Position numbers and translations under genes: made by a program | Shown here: piece after piece, positions 51,915 to 60,450 of the stretch | How positions within the stretch are numbered: position 1 is the first letter of the stretch | How the letters are laid out: every line of letters starts with the position of its first letter | Notes under the pieces: model-generated | Database searches by the model: none | Told to the model about the DNA's origin: nothing | The model's input: the letters and a program-made list of their open reading frames with translations, nothing else | Assembly: GCA_021817245.1 (NCBI GenBank) | Contig: JAKAVQ010000005.1 | Span: forward strand, 84,615-148,614 | From: Thermoplasmata archaeon | GTDB taxonomy: Archaea > Thermoplasmatota > Thermoplasmata > Lutacidiplasmatales > UBA184 | DNA: 64,000 nucleotides | Direction: 5' to 3'

Positions 51915-53452
51915 CCGGGGAGACCGTCCCCTCACCCGAGGAGATCCACCGAGCCAAGCTCGCCTGGATGCGCACCACCGACCCGAGCGGCCCCCTTCCG
52001 TCGAACGTCGATTGGCTGCGGGAACTTGCTCCGGAGGAGCGGGCGCGCTTCGGGGCCGGGGTGCGGCGTAAGCCGTCCCGGACGCTCTCGGGCGTGGCGA
52101 TCGTGGCGGTCATGACCGCGCCCGCCCGGTGTCCCCACGGCCGATGCACGTACTGCCCCGGAGGGATCGAGAACGCGAGCCCGCAGAGCTACACGGGCGA
52201 GGAACCGTCCGCCCTGCGCGGCGCCCAGTTCCACTGGGACTCGGCGGCGATCACCCGCCATCGCCTCGACACCCTGGAGGCGATCGGACACCCGACGGGC
52301 AAGGTAGAGGTGATCGTCATGGGCGGCACGTTCCCGGCCCGTCCCCGTCGTGTCCAGGAAGAGGTCTTCCGCGGGATCTACGACGGGCTCAACGGCCAGC
52401 CCTCCCCGACCCTTGCGGCCGCCCAGGCCGCCAACGAGGTCGCCGAGCACCGGATGGTGGGACTGACCGTTGAGACCCGCCCGGACTGGTGTGACGAGCG
52501 AGTGCTCCCGTTCCTGCTCGACGCCGGGGTTACCCGGGTGGAGATCGGGGTCGAGTGCCTCCACGACGACGTCCTCGCAGCGGTGGGGCGCGCCCACTCG
52601 GCCGGCGATGTCGAGCGGGCGACCCGCGAGGCGCGCGACCGCGGGCTCAAGGTCGGCTACCACCTGATGGTCGGCCTGCCCGGGATGGACCCGGCGAAGG
52701 ACCTTGCCGACTTTCGCCGCCTCTTCGATGCGGAGGCCTTCCGACCGGACTTCCTCAAGATCTACCCGACCCTCGTCCTTCCCGGCACGCCGCTCTACGA
52801 TGACTGGGCGGCCGGCCGCTACGCACCCTACGACGCGGCGACCGCCGCGACGCTGCTCGCCGAAATGAAGCGTCACCTCCCACCCTGGGTTCGGATTCAG
52901 CGGATCCAGCGCGACATCCCGGCCCGTCTGATCGCGGCCGGCGTGAGGATGAGCAATCTCCGGGAGGAGGCGCTCCGGCGGCTCGCGGCCACGGGGGCGC
53001 ACTGCCGCTGCCTGCGATGCCGCGAGGCCGGCCGGCGGGCGACCCCCGCTCCCGAAGAGTTCTCGCTGACCCGGACCGAGTACGCCGCGGGCGGGGGTCG
53101 AGAGCTCTTCTGGGCGTGGGAGGAACCGACGACCGACACGATCGCGGGATTCCTCCGGCTGCGGGTGCCGTCGCGAGCGGATTCAGAGTCGCTCTCGTCG
53201 CCCGTGATCCGGGAGCTGAAGGTCGTCGGGCGGGCCGTTCCGGTCGGCAAGGCCGTGGGGCCCGGGGCCGAGTACCAGCACCGCGGCTTCGGTCGAGCCC
53301 TTCTCGCGGCCGCCGAGGCGTACGTCGCCAACGCCGGGTACGATCGGGTGTTCGTCACGAGCGCGGTGGGGACCCGAGAGTACTACCGCGCGCTCGGCTA
53401 CGAACGGGCCGGGCCGCATCTCGCGAAGAGAGTTTTCGCCGGACACAACTAG
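51899..53452 (+). CDS. elp3: Elp3, tRNA uridine-34 carboxymethyl-type acyltransferase
   Basis: A 517-residue archaeal Elp3. The radical-SAM motif is CPHGRCTYCPGG (Cys x4 Cys x2 Cys), followed by EVIVMGGTFPA. The second part is a GNAT/KAT domain with QHRGFGRALLAAAE and REYYRALGYERAG at the C-terminus. The zinc-binding Cys cluster HCRCLRCRE sits between them. It modifies wobble uridine in tRNA. GTG 51899 overlaps idi2 by 16 nt; upstream ORF extension is spurious. Archaeal Elp3 works without the other Elongator subunits. Confidence 0.94.
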   Translation: MAPPLTGETVPSPEEIHRAKLAWMRTTDPSGPLPSNVDWLRELAPEERARFGAGVRRKPSRTLSGVAIVAVMTAPARCPHGRCTYCPGGIENASPQSYTGEEPSALRGAQFHWDSAAITRHRLDTLEAIGHPTGKVEVIVMGGTFPARPRRVQEEVFRGIYDGLNGQPSPTLAAAQAANEVAEHRMVGLTVETRPDWCDERVLPFLLDAGVTRVEIGVECLHDDVLAAVGRAHSAGDVERATREARDRGLKVGYHLMVGLPGMDPAKDLADFRRLFDAEAFRPDFLKIYPTLVLPGTPLYDDWAAGRYAPYDAATAATLLAEMKRHLPPWVRIQRIQRDIPARLIAAGVRMSNLREEALRRLAATGAHCRCLRCREAGRRATPAPEEFSLTRTEYAAGGGRELFWAWEEPTTDTIAGFLRLRVPSRADSESLSSPVIRELKVVGRAVPVGKAVGPGAEYQHRGFGRALLAAAEAYVANAGYDRVFVTSAVGTREYYRALGYERAGPHLAKRVFAGHN

Positions 53453-53499
53453 GACGGCCCGCGGCGCCGGGCGTCGCGGCGCCGGCCGTTCGCGCAACT

Positions 53500-53510
53500 C
53501 TTAAAGTCAC
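53500..53510 (+). promoter_or_regulatory. TATA-like box for SAM synthetase
   Basis: CTCTTAAAGTC lies about 32-42 nt upstream of the ATG at 53542, consistent with an archaeal promoter and a short leader containing GAAGGGAA. Confidence 0.5.
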
Positions 53511-53541
53511 CCCTGGCTCCGCCGACCGAAGGGAACCCGCC

Positions 53542-54738
53542 ATGGGCCGCAACATACAGGTCGAACCGCTGCGCACCGTCCACATCGAAGACCAGGGCGT
53601 CGAGCTCGTCGAGCGGAAGGGCCTCGGCCATCCGGACTCGATCGCGGACGGCGTCTCGGAGTCGGTGAGCCGGGCCCTCTGCCGGCTGTACCTGGACGAG
53701 TTCGGTAAGATCCTCCATCACAACACCGACGAGACCCAGGTCGTCGGGGGCGGCTCGGAGCCGAAGTTCGGGGGGGGCCGGGTGACGAGCCCGATCTATA
53801 TCCTGCTGGTCGGCCGGGCCACGACCGAGGTCAACGGCGAGAAGCTCCCGTACCGCGACGTGGCGATCGATGCGGCGAAGAAGTACGTCCAGTCCGTCTG
53901 CGCGCACATCGACATCGACAAGCACGTCGAGTTCGACTGCAAGATCGGACAGGGGTCGGTCGACCTGCGCGGGGTCTTCGACCAGAAAGCGGTCCTCGCG
54001 AACGACACGAGCTTCGGGGTCGGCTTCGCCCCACTGTCGGACACCGAGCGTCTGGTCCTGGAGAGCGAGCGGTTCCTCACCCTCAAGCTGAAGAAGAAGC
54101 TCCCCGCGCTGGGGGAGGATGTCAAGGTGATGGGCTACCGCCAAGGCGACGACATTCACCTCACGGTCGCCGCCGCTCTGGTCGACAGCGAGGTCCGCAC
54201 TCCCCAGGAGTACCGCTCGGTCTGCGACGAGATTCAGGAGAAGCTCGCCGACCAGGCCGCGAAGCTCACCCGCCGCAAGGTCACGATCGACGTCAACACC
54301 GCCGATGACCCCGAGCTCGGCCGGTACTACCTCACCGTCACCGGCTGCTCCATGGAGGCCGGCGACGACGGCTCGGTCGGTCGTGGTAACCGGGCGAACG
54401 GTCTCATCACCCCCTGCCGCCCGATGAGCCTCGAGGCGTCGGCGGGCAAGAACCCCGTCAACCACGTCGGCAAGATCTACAACCTGCTCGGCAACCTGAT
54501 CGCGAACGACATCGTGAAGGAGGCCGGGGGCGACGTACGGGAGGTCCACGTCCGGATCCTCTCCCAGATCGGTAAGCCGGTCGATCAGCCGCAGGTCGCG
54601 AGCCTCCAGGTACTGCCGGCGGACGGCGTCAAGCTCGCCCAGGTCCGCACCCAGGCGGAAGCCGTCGCGCAGGGCTGGTTCGACCAGATCGACTCGATCC
54701 CGCGGCGGCTGCTCACCGACAAGCTGTCGGTCTTCTGA
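53542..54738 (+). CDS. mat: Archaeal-type S-adenosylmethionine synthetase
   Basis: A 398-residue methionine adenosyltransferase of the archaeal class. Signature segments are [20 protein letters not shown] near residues 29-48, [21 protein letters not shown], and [18 protein letters not shown]. It makes SAM from ATP and methionine. ATG 53542 follows GAAGGGAACCCGCC. An in-frame region upstream is open but not conserved. SAM is used by many of the enzymes in this window (Tes, Elp3, methylthiotransferase, TrmY, DphB). Confidence 0.96.
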   Translation: MGRNIQVEPLRTVHIEDQGVELVERKGLGHPDSIADGVSESVSRALCRLYLDEFGKILHHNTDETQVVGGGSEPKFGGGRVTSPIYILLVGRATTEVNGEKLPYRDVAIDAAKKYVQSVCAHIDIDKHVEFDCKIGQGSVDLRGVFDQKAVLANDTSFGVGFAPLSDTERLVLESERFLTLKLKKKLPALGEDVKVMGYRQGDDIHLTVAAALVDSEVRTPQEYRSVCDEIQEKLADQAAKLTRRKVTIDVNTADDPELGRYYLTVTGCSMEAGDDGSVGRGNRANGLITPCRPMSLEASAGKNPVNHVGKIYNLLGNLIANDIVKEAGGDVREVHVRILSQIGKPVDQPQVASLQVLPADGVKLAQVRTQAEAVAQGWFDQIDSIPRRLLTDKLSVF

Positions 54739-54767
54739 GGTCGCCTTCACTGGGGAGGGGGCGACCC

Positions 54768-56063
54768 GTGCGGGTCTACGTCGAGAGCTACGGTTGCTCC
54801 CAGAACCAGGGCGAAGGGTCGGCGATCGCCCGCGACCTCGCGCATCACGGCCATGAGGTCGTCGGAGACCCGGGCCGCGCCGAGGCCGGGGTTCTCGTCA
54901 CCTGTGGCGTGATCGGGTCGACGGAGGCGCGCATGGTCCGTCGTTGGGAGGCGCTTTCCGCGCGGATCCCCCGCCTCTACGTCACCGGCTGCCTTGTCCC
55001 GCTGAGGACCGGCCTCTTCGCGGGGCCCGGCCGGACCCGGACGACGTTCGTACCGATCCGCGAGCAGAACGCCCTCCCGAAACTCCTCGCCGGGACGCCC
55101 GCGTCCCCGACCGAGGTGCCGGACACCACAGGGTCACGACTCGGGGTGGCGCTCGACCCGCCGGCGCCCCCCGCCACCGCGTCCGAGGAGGTGGTGCTCG
55201 CCCAGGGATGCGCGAGCGGCTGTGCCTACTGCTTCAGTCGCCTGGCCCGCGGACCGCTTTCGAGCGTCCCCCTGGCCGAGGTCGTCGCGCGCGTCCGGGC
55301 GGCCATCTCGCGCGGGGCGCGCGAGGTCCGCCTGACCTCGCTCGACACGTCCGCGTGGGGGCTCGACGCTGTCGACGGACCCCGGCTCCCGGAGCTCCTT
55401 CGGGCGATCGCGGAGATCCCGGGGGACTTCTCGGTCCGCGTCGGCATGATGAGCCCCCAGACCTTGGCGCCGATCCGCTCGGAGCACGTCGCGGCGCTGG
55501 CCGATCCCCGCTTCTACCGCTTCCTCCACCTCCCGCTCCAGAGCGGCTCGGACCACGTCCTTTCGTCGATGCACCGCGGGTACGACGCACGGGAATTCGA
55601 GCGGTCGGTGGGCGAGGCCCGAAGCCGTCTCCCCGATCTGATGCTGTCGACCGACGTCATCGTCGGGTACCCCGGGGAGACCGAGGAGGACCACCGGGCG
55701 ACCCGGGAGCTTCTCGAGCGGGTCCAACCCGAGAACGTCAACGTCACGCGCTTCTCGCCGCGACCGGGGACCCCGGCCGCGCGCGCCGCCGCAGTCGGGG
55801 CAACGATCGCAAAGCGGCGCTCGCGGGAGCTCGCGGCGCTCCGCCAGCGGATCGCCCGGGAGCGGTTCGAGCGCTGGATCGGCCGGGAAGGCTTGGCGAG
55901 GGTCGTCGAGTACGGCCCCGGAACGAGCGCGGTCGCCCGTCTCCCCAACTACCTACCGGTGGTGCTCGAAGAGCGGCCGCCGCTCGGCCGGGTGGTCCCC
56001 GTCCGCATCGACGGGGCGCGCTCGACCTACCTCCTCGGCCGACCGGTTCGCAAACCGTTCTAA
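54768..56063 (+). CDS. tRNA methylthiotransferase (archaeal/eukaryotic MtaB-like)
   Basis: A 431-residue radical-SAM enzyme adding a methylthio group to N6-threonylcarbamoyladenosine-37 of tRNA. The N-terminal UPF0004 domain starts VYVESYGCSQNQGEGSAI with cysteines at about 9, 46 and 80. The radical-SAM motif CASGCAYC is near residue 150, and a TRAM-like domain is at the C-terminus. It is 29 nt downstream of mat with a purine-rich GGGGAGGGGGCGACCC leader. MtaB assignment is by archaeal/eukaryotic resemblance. Confidence 0.9.
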   Translation: MRVYVESYGCSQNQGEGSAIARDLAHHGHEVVGDPGRAEAGVLVTCGVIGSTEARMVRRWEALSARIPRLYVTGCLVPLRTGLFAGPGRTRTTFVPIREQNALPKLLAGTPASPTEVPDTTGSRLGVALDPPAPPATASEEVVLAQGCASGCAYCFSRLARGPLSSVPLAEVVARVRAAISRGAREVRLTSLDTSAWGLDAVDGPRLPELLRAIAEIPGDFSVRVGMMSPQTLAPIRSEHVAALADPRFYRFLHLPLQSGSDHVLSSMHRGYDAREFERSVGEARSRLPDLMLSTDVIVGYPGETEEDHRATRELLERVQPENVNVTRFSPRPGTPAARAAAVGATIAKRRSRELAALRQRIARERFERWIGREGLARVVEYGPGTSAVARLPNYLPVVLEERPPLGRVVPVRIDGARSTYLLGRPVRKPF

Positions 56064-56070
56064 ATAGACC
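56059..56070 (+). promoter_or_regulatory. TATA-like box for the zinc-ribbon membrane protein
   Basis: TCTAAATAGACC overlaps the stop of the previous gene. Initiation about 25 nt downstream (near 56092) excludes the in-frame GTG at 56086 and supports ATG 56134. Confidence 0.55.
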
Positions 56071-56133
56071 GACCGGCCCTAGTGGGTGCCACAGCCCCGC
56101 ACTCGCTCGCGGGACCGAACGCTCGGAGCGACG

Positions 56134-57060
56134 ATGACCCCTTCACTGACGTCGGAAGATCTTCTGGGGATCGCGGCCATCATCGTCCTTGCGGCCATCC
56201 TCCTAGGCCTCTTCCTATACCTCCGGACGCGGCTGAGGCGCCGCAGAACCCAGCTCTTGAGGGAGCTCCAAGACCGTCCCGATCTCGTTCAGGACCGGGC
56301 ATTCAACCGCATCGCCATGGCCCGGCGGGAGTCGGACGTACTGGCCGGGCAGGGCACGGATGTCGGCCGGGCGCGGGAGCTGATCGCCCAGGCGCAGGGC
56401 GAGTTCGACACTCGGCACTACGACCAGGCCTACCAGACGGCCCAGCGGGCGCACGAAGCCCTCGTGAACGTGCGTCGGGACCGAGGCGCGGCCCGAGCTC
56501 CTCCGGCCCCGCTGAGCGGTCCCCTCCCCTCGAACCCGCCGGGAACGGCCCCGGCGCCCGCGCCGGCCACTTCCGCCCCCGCCGTTCCAGGACTCGCGAA
56601 GAACCGTGCCGAGTCGCAGTTCCAGCTCCGGCTGCTCGACCGGGAGATCGCGGCCGGCGGCCCGGGCGCCCCCGACCACGTCGTGGCCGCCGACCTCCGC
56701 GTCCAGGCCGGGCGTGCGTTCGACCGGGCGGAGTATTCCGAGGCGTTTCGGCTTGCGCTTCGGGGCCGGCGGACTCTTGGAGGCGCCGTGGAGGCTCTTC
56801 CCCCTTCCCCCAAGACATCGACCTCGACCCCTCCGACACGCCCCGACCCGGGCGCGGAGCCGCCCGATGGAGCCGAAGGGACCGCCGCCCAGGCCGCAAG
56901 CGCCGAGCGCTGCGCCGATTGTGGCTATCCTGCGCTGGCGGGCGATACGTTCTGCCGGGGCTGCGGTCGCCCCCGAACGCCCCCGGCGTGTCCCCAGTGC
57001 GGAGCACCGCGTGCGACGATCGACACCTTTTGCGGCCGGTGCGGCGCCCGGTTCGCCTAG
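56134..57060 (+). CDS. Membrane protein with C-terminal double zinc ribbon
   Basis: A 308-residue protein: one N-terminal membrane helix (about residues 9-32), two helical-repeat-like segments (DVGRARELIAQAQGEFDT ... YDQAYQTAQRA; then a second similar unit DLRVQAGRAFDRAEYSEA), Pro/Ala-rich linkers, and two zinc ribbons CADCGYPALAGDTFCRGCG and CPQCGAPRATIDTFCGRCG at the end. The repeats resemble TPR-like hairpins. Its cytoplasmic ribbons suggest a membrane-tethered adaptor. ATG 56134 is chosen from TATA position and GGAG at 56125. Function unknown. Confidence 0.68.
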   Translation: MTPSLTSEDLLGIAAIIVLAAILLGLFLYLRTRLRRRRTQLLRELQDRPDLVQDRAFNRIAMARRESDVLAGQGTDVGRARELIAQAQGEFDTRHYDQAYQTAQRAHEALVNVRRDRGAARAPPAPLSGPLPSNPPGTAPAPAPATSAPAVPGLAKNRAESQFQLRLLDREIAAGGPGAPDHVVAADLRVQAGRAFDRAEYSEAFRLALRGRRTLGGAVEALPPSPKTSTSTPPTRPDPGAEPPDGAEGTAAQAASAERCADCGYPALAGDTFCRGCGRPRTPPACPQCGAPRATIDTFCGRCGARFA

Positions 57061-57069
57061 CCGCGTGGT

Positions 57070-58392
57070 TCACGCCAGCGGAGCCGGGCGCAGCCACTCG
57101 TCGAGCCGTCGCTGGGTCCGGGCCTCGTGCAGGACGGCGCTCGCCGTCCGCCAACGCTCGAGCGGGATCGCGAAGCTGGCCCGGATCCGGTCCTCAAGGG
57201 CCGGCAGGTCCGAAAGGTGCTCCGGTGCGGTCCGCATCGCCTGCCGCACGTGCTCCCGCACGTTCCACACTCCGAGGGGGAGGATCTCTCCGGGGTGAAC
57301 CTCGCGGAGCACGACGACCCCGGCCTGGCGTCCGAGCCGGAGCAGCGCTTCGCTCGTCGCGAGGCGGGCGGCGTAGTAGCAGCCCCCGATCGACGCGTAC
57401 GTCGTGCGCCCGTCGTGCCCCTCGTGGTCCCCCATCACCACGATCTGGTTCGGGTCAGGATTCCAGAGCGTGTTCGGGTACCACGCTTCGATCGATTCGT
57501 ACCGGTAGGCGCCGGGGAGCAGCACGATCAGCCAGCGATTGTCGAGGGCGGTGAACCGGTGAAGGAGGATCTCCGAGAGCTCGGGAAGTCCCCGTACCGC
57601 GTCGAGGTTCCGTTTGGAGAGCAGATCGTCGACGGCCGTGATGCTCCACCGGGTCGGGACGAGGCGGCGCCGCCCACGACGTCCGAGAACCCCCACGCTG
57701 AAGGCGCGCTGGATCCGGCTGACCCGGACTCCGCGCCCGTAGAGCTCCGTGACCGCGATGCGCGCGTTCGCGTCCGTGTCGGAGGCCAGGCGGTCGAGGT
57801 GAGGGTCGACCCGTCGCACGTCGAGACGCACCCGCTCGATCGGGGCCGACGGGCCGAACGGCGGCGTCGAGTCCGAGAGCGCAAGATGCCCTCGGGGGGG
57901 GCGACGGAACGTCGCCTCGGTCTCGACCGATTCGCCCGCGATACCGAGGAGCTGGAGCTCTTCGAGCATCGGGACCGGCTGTTCGGCGTCGGTGACCCGG
58001 AGTCGCGTCGTACCCCGGACGAGCCCCGTGCGGAACGCCACCACCTCCGCCACGGACCGACCGACCCACTCCTCGGGGGTATCGAACAATTCGGTCGAAC
58101 CGTGCTCCGGGCTCAGGAGCGGACCCACCGAGACCTTGGGATAGCCGAACCGGCCGACGAAGAGACCGGGGGGGGACGAGCCCTCCATCCGAACACCGTC
58201 GACCATCGGGAGGGTGCGTTCGAAGGCCCGGTACTTGAGCAGGATTGGACAGATGGGCTTGCCGCAAAGGAGCTGGGCCGAGCGGCACCGCAGGCACATC
58301 GTGGGGTCCTCCCGGAGGCCAGGAATGCTCCAGGAGAGCGCAGGCATCGGGGCGAGCCCCGGTATCGGCGGAGCGTGCGTCGCCTCGGACAT
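57070..58392 (-). CDS. nreA: NreA-type archaeal DNA-repair protein
   Basis: A 440-residue Nre protein, a PCNA-interacting repair factor of archaea. The N-terminal zinc motif is CLRCRSAQLLCGKPICPIL (C x2 C x7 C x4 C). Family regions include LFVGRFGYPKVSVGPLL and the C-terminal QRRLDEWL, a PCNA-interacting-peptide-like sequence at residues 426-433. It converges with the zinc-ribbon membrane gene, 9 bp apart. It is the last recognisable chromosomal gene before the putative integrated element. Confidence 0.88.
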   Translation of the reverse strand: MSEATHAPPIPGLAPMPALSWSIPGLREDPTMCLRCRSAQLLCGKPICPILLKYRAFERTLPMVDGVRMEGSSPPGLFVGRFGYPKVSVGPLLSPEHGSTELFDTPEEWVGRSVAEVVAFRTGLVRGTTRLRVTDAEQPVPMLEELQLLGIAGESVETEATFRRPPRGHLALSDSTPPFGPSAPIERVRLDVRRVDPHLDRLASDTDANARIAVTELYGRGVRVSRIQRAFSVGVLGRRGRRRLVPTRWSITAVDDLLSKRNLDAVRGLPELSEILLHRFTALDNRWLIVLLPGAYRYESIEAWYPNTLWNPDPNQIVVMGDHEGHDGRTTYASIGGCYYAARLATSEALLRLGRQAGVVVLREVHPGEILPLGVWNVREHVRQAMRTAPEHLSDLPALEDRIRASFAIPLERWRTASAVLHEARTQRRLDEWLRPAPLA

Positions 58393-58940
58393 CGATCATC
58401 CCTACGATGGTGGCGTAGGATGTAAGGGGTTCCGCGAAGGTCCTGAAACACCCGTTTCCCAAAGGGTCGCGGGCAACGCCCCATGGTCGCGCGCCTCGAA
58501 GAGCTGGGGAGGGCGTGCGAGCGTTCCACCCCGCAGGGACCCGACCGACGGGCCCGCCACGCCCCGGGCCAGGCTCGCCAGGGCCGGTCCGCCGCCGCCC
58601 GGCCCGTGCCCGTGTCCATCCTTGCTGCTTCCACGCCGACGAGCCGCGGGATGTGGCCGGGCCCCTCTTTTCGGCCCATCTACTCGAGCCTCCGGCACGT
58701 CGCTCACGACGGATTCTATCGCCCGTCCGAGGAAGCGGTGGATGTCGGAGGTTGGCCCGGGCCAACTACGCTCAAATAGCGCGTAGTTTGAGGGACCAAC
58801 GCGGGACTGTGGGGTAGCTTGGTCCCATTATAAAGGGACTAATAGTTCACGATTCGGGTACCCGTGAGGGCATCTCAAGAATCCGTGGCCCGCGGACCTT
58901 CAGGCACGCATCACGAGTTTGCTGGGATTTGATTAACTAC
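58393..58940. other. 548-bp non-coding stretch between nreA and the element
   Basis: The nreA promoter is probably at 58410-58425 (minus-strand CCTTACATCC). The middle (58440-58740) is GC-rich with no credible ORF or RNA gene. The right part holds a chain of overlapping palindromes (58751-58839) and a TATA-like CATTATAAAG (58826-58835), then AT-rich DNA up to the winged-helix gene stop. Confidence 0.5.
58751..58839. repeat. Chain of overlapping inverted repeats at the element boundary
   Basis: Five palindromes are strung together: GTTGGCCCGGGCCAAC (58751-58766, perfect); AACTACGC/GCGTAGTT (58764-58771 and 58781-58788); CTCAAA/TTTGAG (58771-58776 and 58787-58792); GGGACCAA/TTGGTCCC (58792-58799 and 58819-58826); GTCCC/GGGAC around ATTATAAA (58822-58839). 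Neighbouring pairs share arms, so alternative stems exclude one another. Possible roles: attachment site, terminator, or structured RNA. Confidence 0.6.
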
Positions 58941-59822
58941 TTATTCGAACTCTCGACTGTATCCGGTCCTAGACTCGTTCTGCCAGACCCGCCGCACCGT
59001 CCGGATTGCCTCCGATCGGAGCGGCCTGAGGACCCGCGCCGCGCGTCGGGCACGGCGGAGCGACTCGCGGTGTTCCTTCGCTGAAACGAGGAGTTGCCCG
59101 GGAGATGCGAGACGCCCGCTCGCTACGAGCCTTTCGACCTCTTCCCGGTAGGCCCGCACGCTGGTCGTCTGTTTCTCGTGGAGCCCCGAGAGCCCCATGG
59201 CGGTCTCCTCCTCCGGGGCGAGGTATCCATGGACCAGCTCGGATGCGAGAGCCCCGGCGCGGTAGCCCACCGTGTGTGACTCGCTGAGCCCTTCGGTCGT
59301 TTCGATCCCGGCATTGTTGTATCGACCGAAGAAGTATCCATGTGACTTGGCCCGCTCGAGGATGCGTCGGTCAATCGCTCGGATCCAAAGGCCAAGGGTC
59401 GTCGCCAACTCCAGGCTCAGCCAGTCGGCCGCGACCAGCCACTCGCGGTCGCCAGCCCCCGTGCCGTCCGGGGGAATGTCGAGGAGGCGGATTCCCCGGT
59501 TGAGGAGTTCTTCCAGGTTCGCTCGCAGGGCGTAGAACGGGTAGAGGGGCGGGTCGAGGGCTTGGTAGCCTTCGATGGTCTTCTCAATCCAGCCTTCGGC
59601 GCGAAGCCGGTTGATCGCCCGCTGCGCCGTCACCCGTCGCCACGTCGTGTCGTTAGATCCGGGCGGAGGGGAGAGCCGCTTAGTGATCTCCCGGAAGCGC
59701 ACCGGGAGCCGTTCCCCGTTGCCGAGAGTGCGGATAATCTCGTAGACCTCGTGGGTGTGCTTCTCGCTTTCCAGGCGACCGCCCGTCAACGACATCGGCT
59801 TGCGTCCGGGTGTACCCGTCAT
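58941..59822 (-). CDS. Winged-helix-like regulatory protein of the element
   Basis: A 293-residue protein. Residues about 20-85 (EVYEIIRTLGNGERLPVRFREI ... TAQRAINRLRAEGWIEKTIEGY) fit a winged helix-turn-helix domain for DNA binding. The remaining 200 residues are helical with no recognised motif; the C-terminus is basic. ATG 59822 (minus) is set by the upstream TATA-like tract; the longer frame upstream crosses the divergent promoter and the AbrB-like gene. It is probably the repressor-type partner in a genetic switch, but that is inference. Confidence 0.6.
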   Translation of the reverse strand: MTGTPGRKPMSLTGGRLESEKHTHEVYEIIRTLGNGERLPVRFREITKRLSPPPGSNDTTWRRVTAQRAINRLRAEGWIEKTIEGYQALDPPLYPFYALRANLEELLNRGIRLLDIPPDGTGAGDREWLVAADWLSLELATTLGLWIRAIDRRILERAKSHGYFFGRYNNAGIETTEGLSESHTVGYRAGALASELVHGYLAPEEETAMGLSGLHEKQTTSVRAYREEVERLVASGRLASPGQLLVSAKEHRESLRRARRAARVLRPLRSEAIRTVRRVWQNESRTGYSREFE

Positions 59823-59832
59823 TGTATCAAGG

Positions 59833-59877
59833 TTACAAACACGAGCATATATTGGTTTCCGCGTCCTATTTACAAAC
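59833..59877. promoter_or_regulatory. Divergent promoter/operator of the element switch
   Basis: Two direct copies of TTACAAAC (59833-59840 and 59870-59877) flank the near-palindromic TATA core CATATATT (59846-59853). The core is 34-41 nt before the AbrB-like ATG and 24-31 nt from the winged-helix start on the other strand. This suggests one shared TATA region with operators on each side. Confidence 0.55.
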
Positions 59878-59886
59878 GGTGGACCG

Positions 59887-60102
59887 ATGCTCCTGCGCGA
59901 ACACCGCAAAGTGAACCGAGCCGGGCGACCGGGGAACTCCCTCGTGATGCGCCTTCCAAGGGCATGGGCGCTCTCTGCGGGGGTCGCCGACGGCTGCGAG
60001 GTCCTCGTCGCGTTCGGCCTGGGCAACCTCCTCCTTGTCGCGCCGCCGGGCAAAGAGGCCGAGATCGACCGACTCGTCAAGGCCGCGGGAGGGAGCCTTT
60101 GA
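59887..60102 (+). CDS. AbrB/MazE-like swapped-hairpin DNA-binding protein
   Basis: A 71-residue protein with the SpoVT/AbrB-type pattern: GNSLVMRLPRAWALSAGVADG followed by CEVLVAFGLGNLLLVAP. Such proteins dimerise into a swapped hairpin barrel that binds DNA as promoters' regulators or antitoxins. No toxin gene follows; the next ORF is a 59-residue protein whose TTG overlaps this stop by 4 nt. An element regulator is the more likely role. Confidence 0.72.
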   Translation: MLLREHRKVNRAGRPGNSLVMRLPRAWALSAGVADGCEVLVAFGLGNLLLVAPPGKEAEIDRLVKAAGGSL

Positions 60103-60278
60103 CCGCAGGCCCGGAGTTCCGCCGCGCGCTCGCCCGGCTCGAGGCTGCCGACCCGATCCGTGCCTTGGTCGAACTCGCGGCCGAAGACGACGACCCGGCG
60201 CTGACGGCTGCGGTCGCGCGGAAGCTGCTCGGAGAGATTCGCGTCGAGAAGGAAGGACATCATGCGGGACGCGTCTGA
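60099..60278 (+). CDS. 59-residue acidic microprotein
   Basis: TTG 60099 overlaps the AbrB-like stop. The product is helical, Ala/Glu/Leu-rich (RRALARLEAADPIRALVEL ... AVARKLLGEIRVEKEG). Not recognised; the overlap both ways (next ATG 60262 lies inside it) indicates a translated operon member. A toxin-like or regulatory role cannot be excluded. Confidence 0.5.
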   Translation: MTAGPEFRRALARLEAADPIRALVELAAEDDDPALTAAVARKLLGEIRVEKEGHHAGRV

Positions 60279-60450
60279 CCTTCTTGCGCCGAAACGGACG
60301 GCGGCTCTCGTCGTCCGAGGCCGACTCGACCGCGTAGAGCGTTTCCTCGCTGAGCTGGGCCCGCTCGCCGCCAGGGAAGACATACTCATCGTTTTCACCA
60401 AGACCAGCCCGGGCCGGCTCACCGTTGTCGAGGAGGGAGGACGGCTGTGA
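60262..60450 (+). CDS. 62-residue microprotein
   Basis: ATG 60262 follows GAAGGA with short spacing and lies within the 3' end of the preceding ORF. The product is alpha/beta-like (ALVVRGRLDRVERFLAELG ... DILIVFTKTSPGRLTVVEE). Family not recognised. Its stop overlaps the following GTG by 4 nt. Confidence 0.52.
   Translation: MRDASDLLAPKRTAALVVRGRLDRVERFLAELGPLAAREDILIVFTKTSPGRLTVVEEGGRL

Noticed and set aside
58480..58640. Possible SRP (7S) RNA on the minus strand because of GGAAGCAGC
   Set aside because: The invariant helix-8 context (GGUCAGG...GGAAGG before AGCAGC) is not present and no pairing partner for a long rod-like structure was found by eye.
58940..58960. TΨC-like GTTCGAAT that could mark a tRNA 3' end or attachment site
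   Set aside because: It is the end of the winged-helix gene (Arg-Glu-Phe-Glu-stop); no acceptor stem or other arms of a tRNA fit around it.
59887..60278. MazE/AbrB antitoxin followed by a toxin
   Set aside because: The next ORF is 59 residues with no resemblance to MazF, VapC or RelE toxins, so a toxin-antitoxin pair is not supported.
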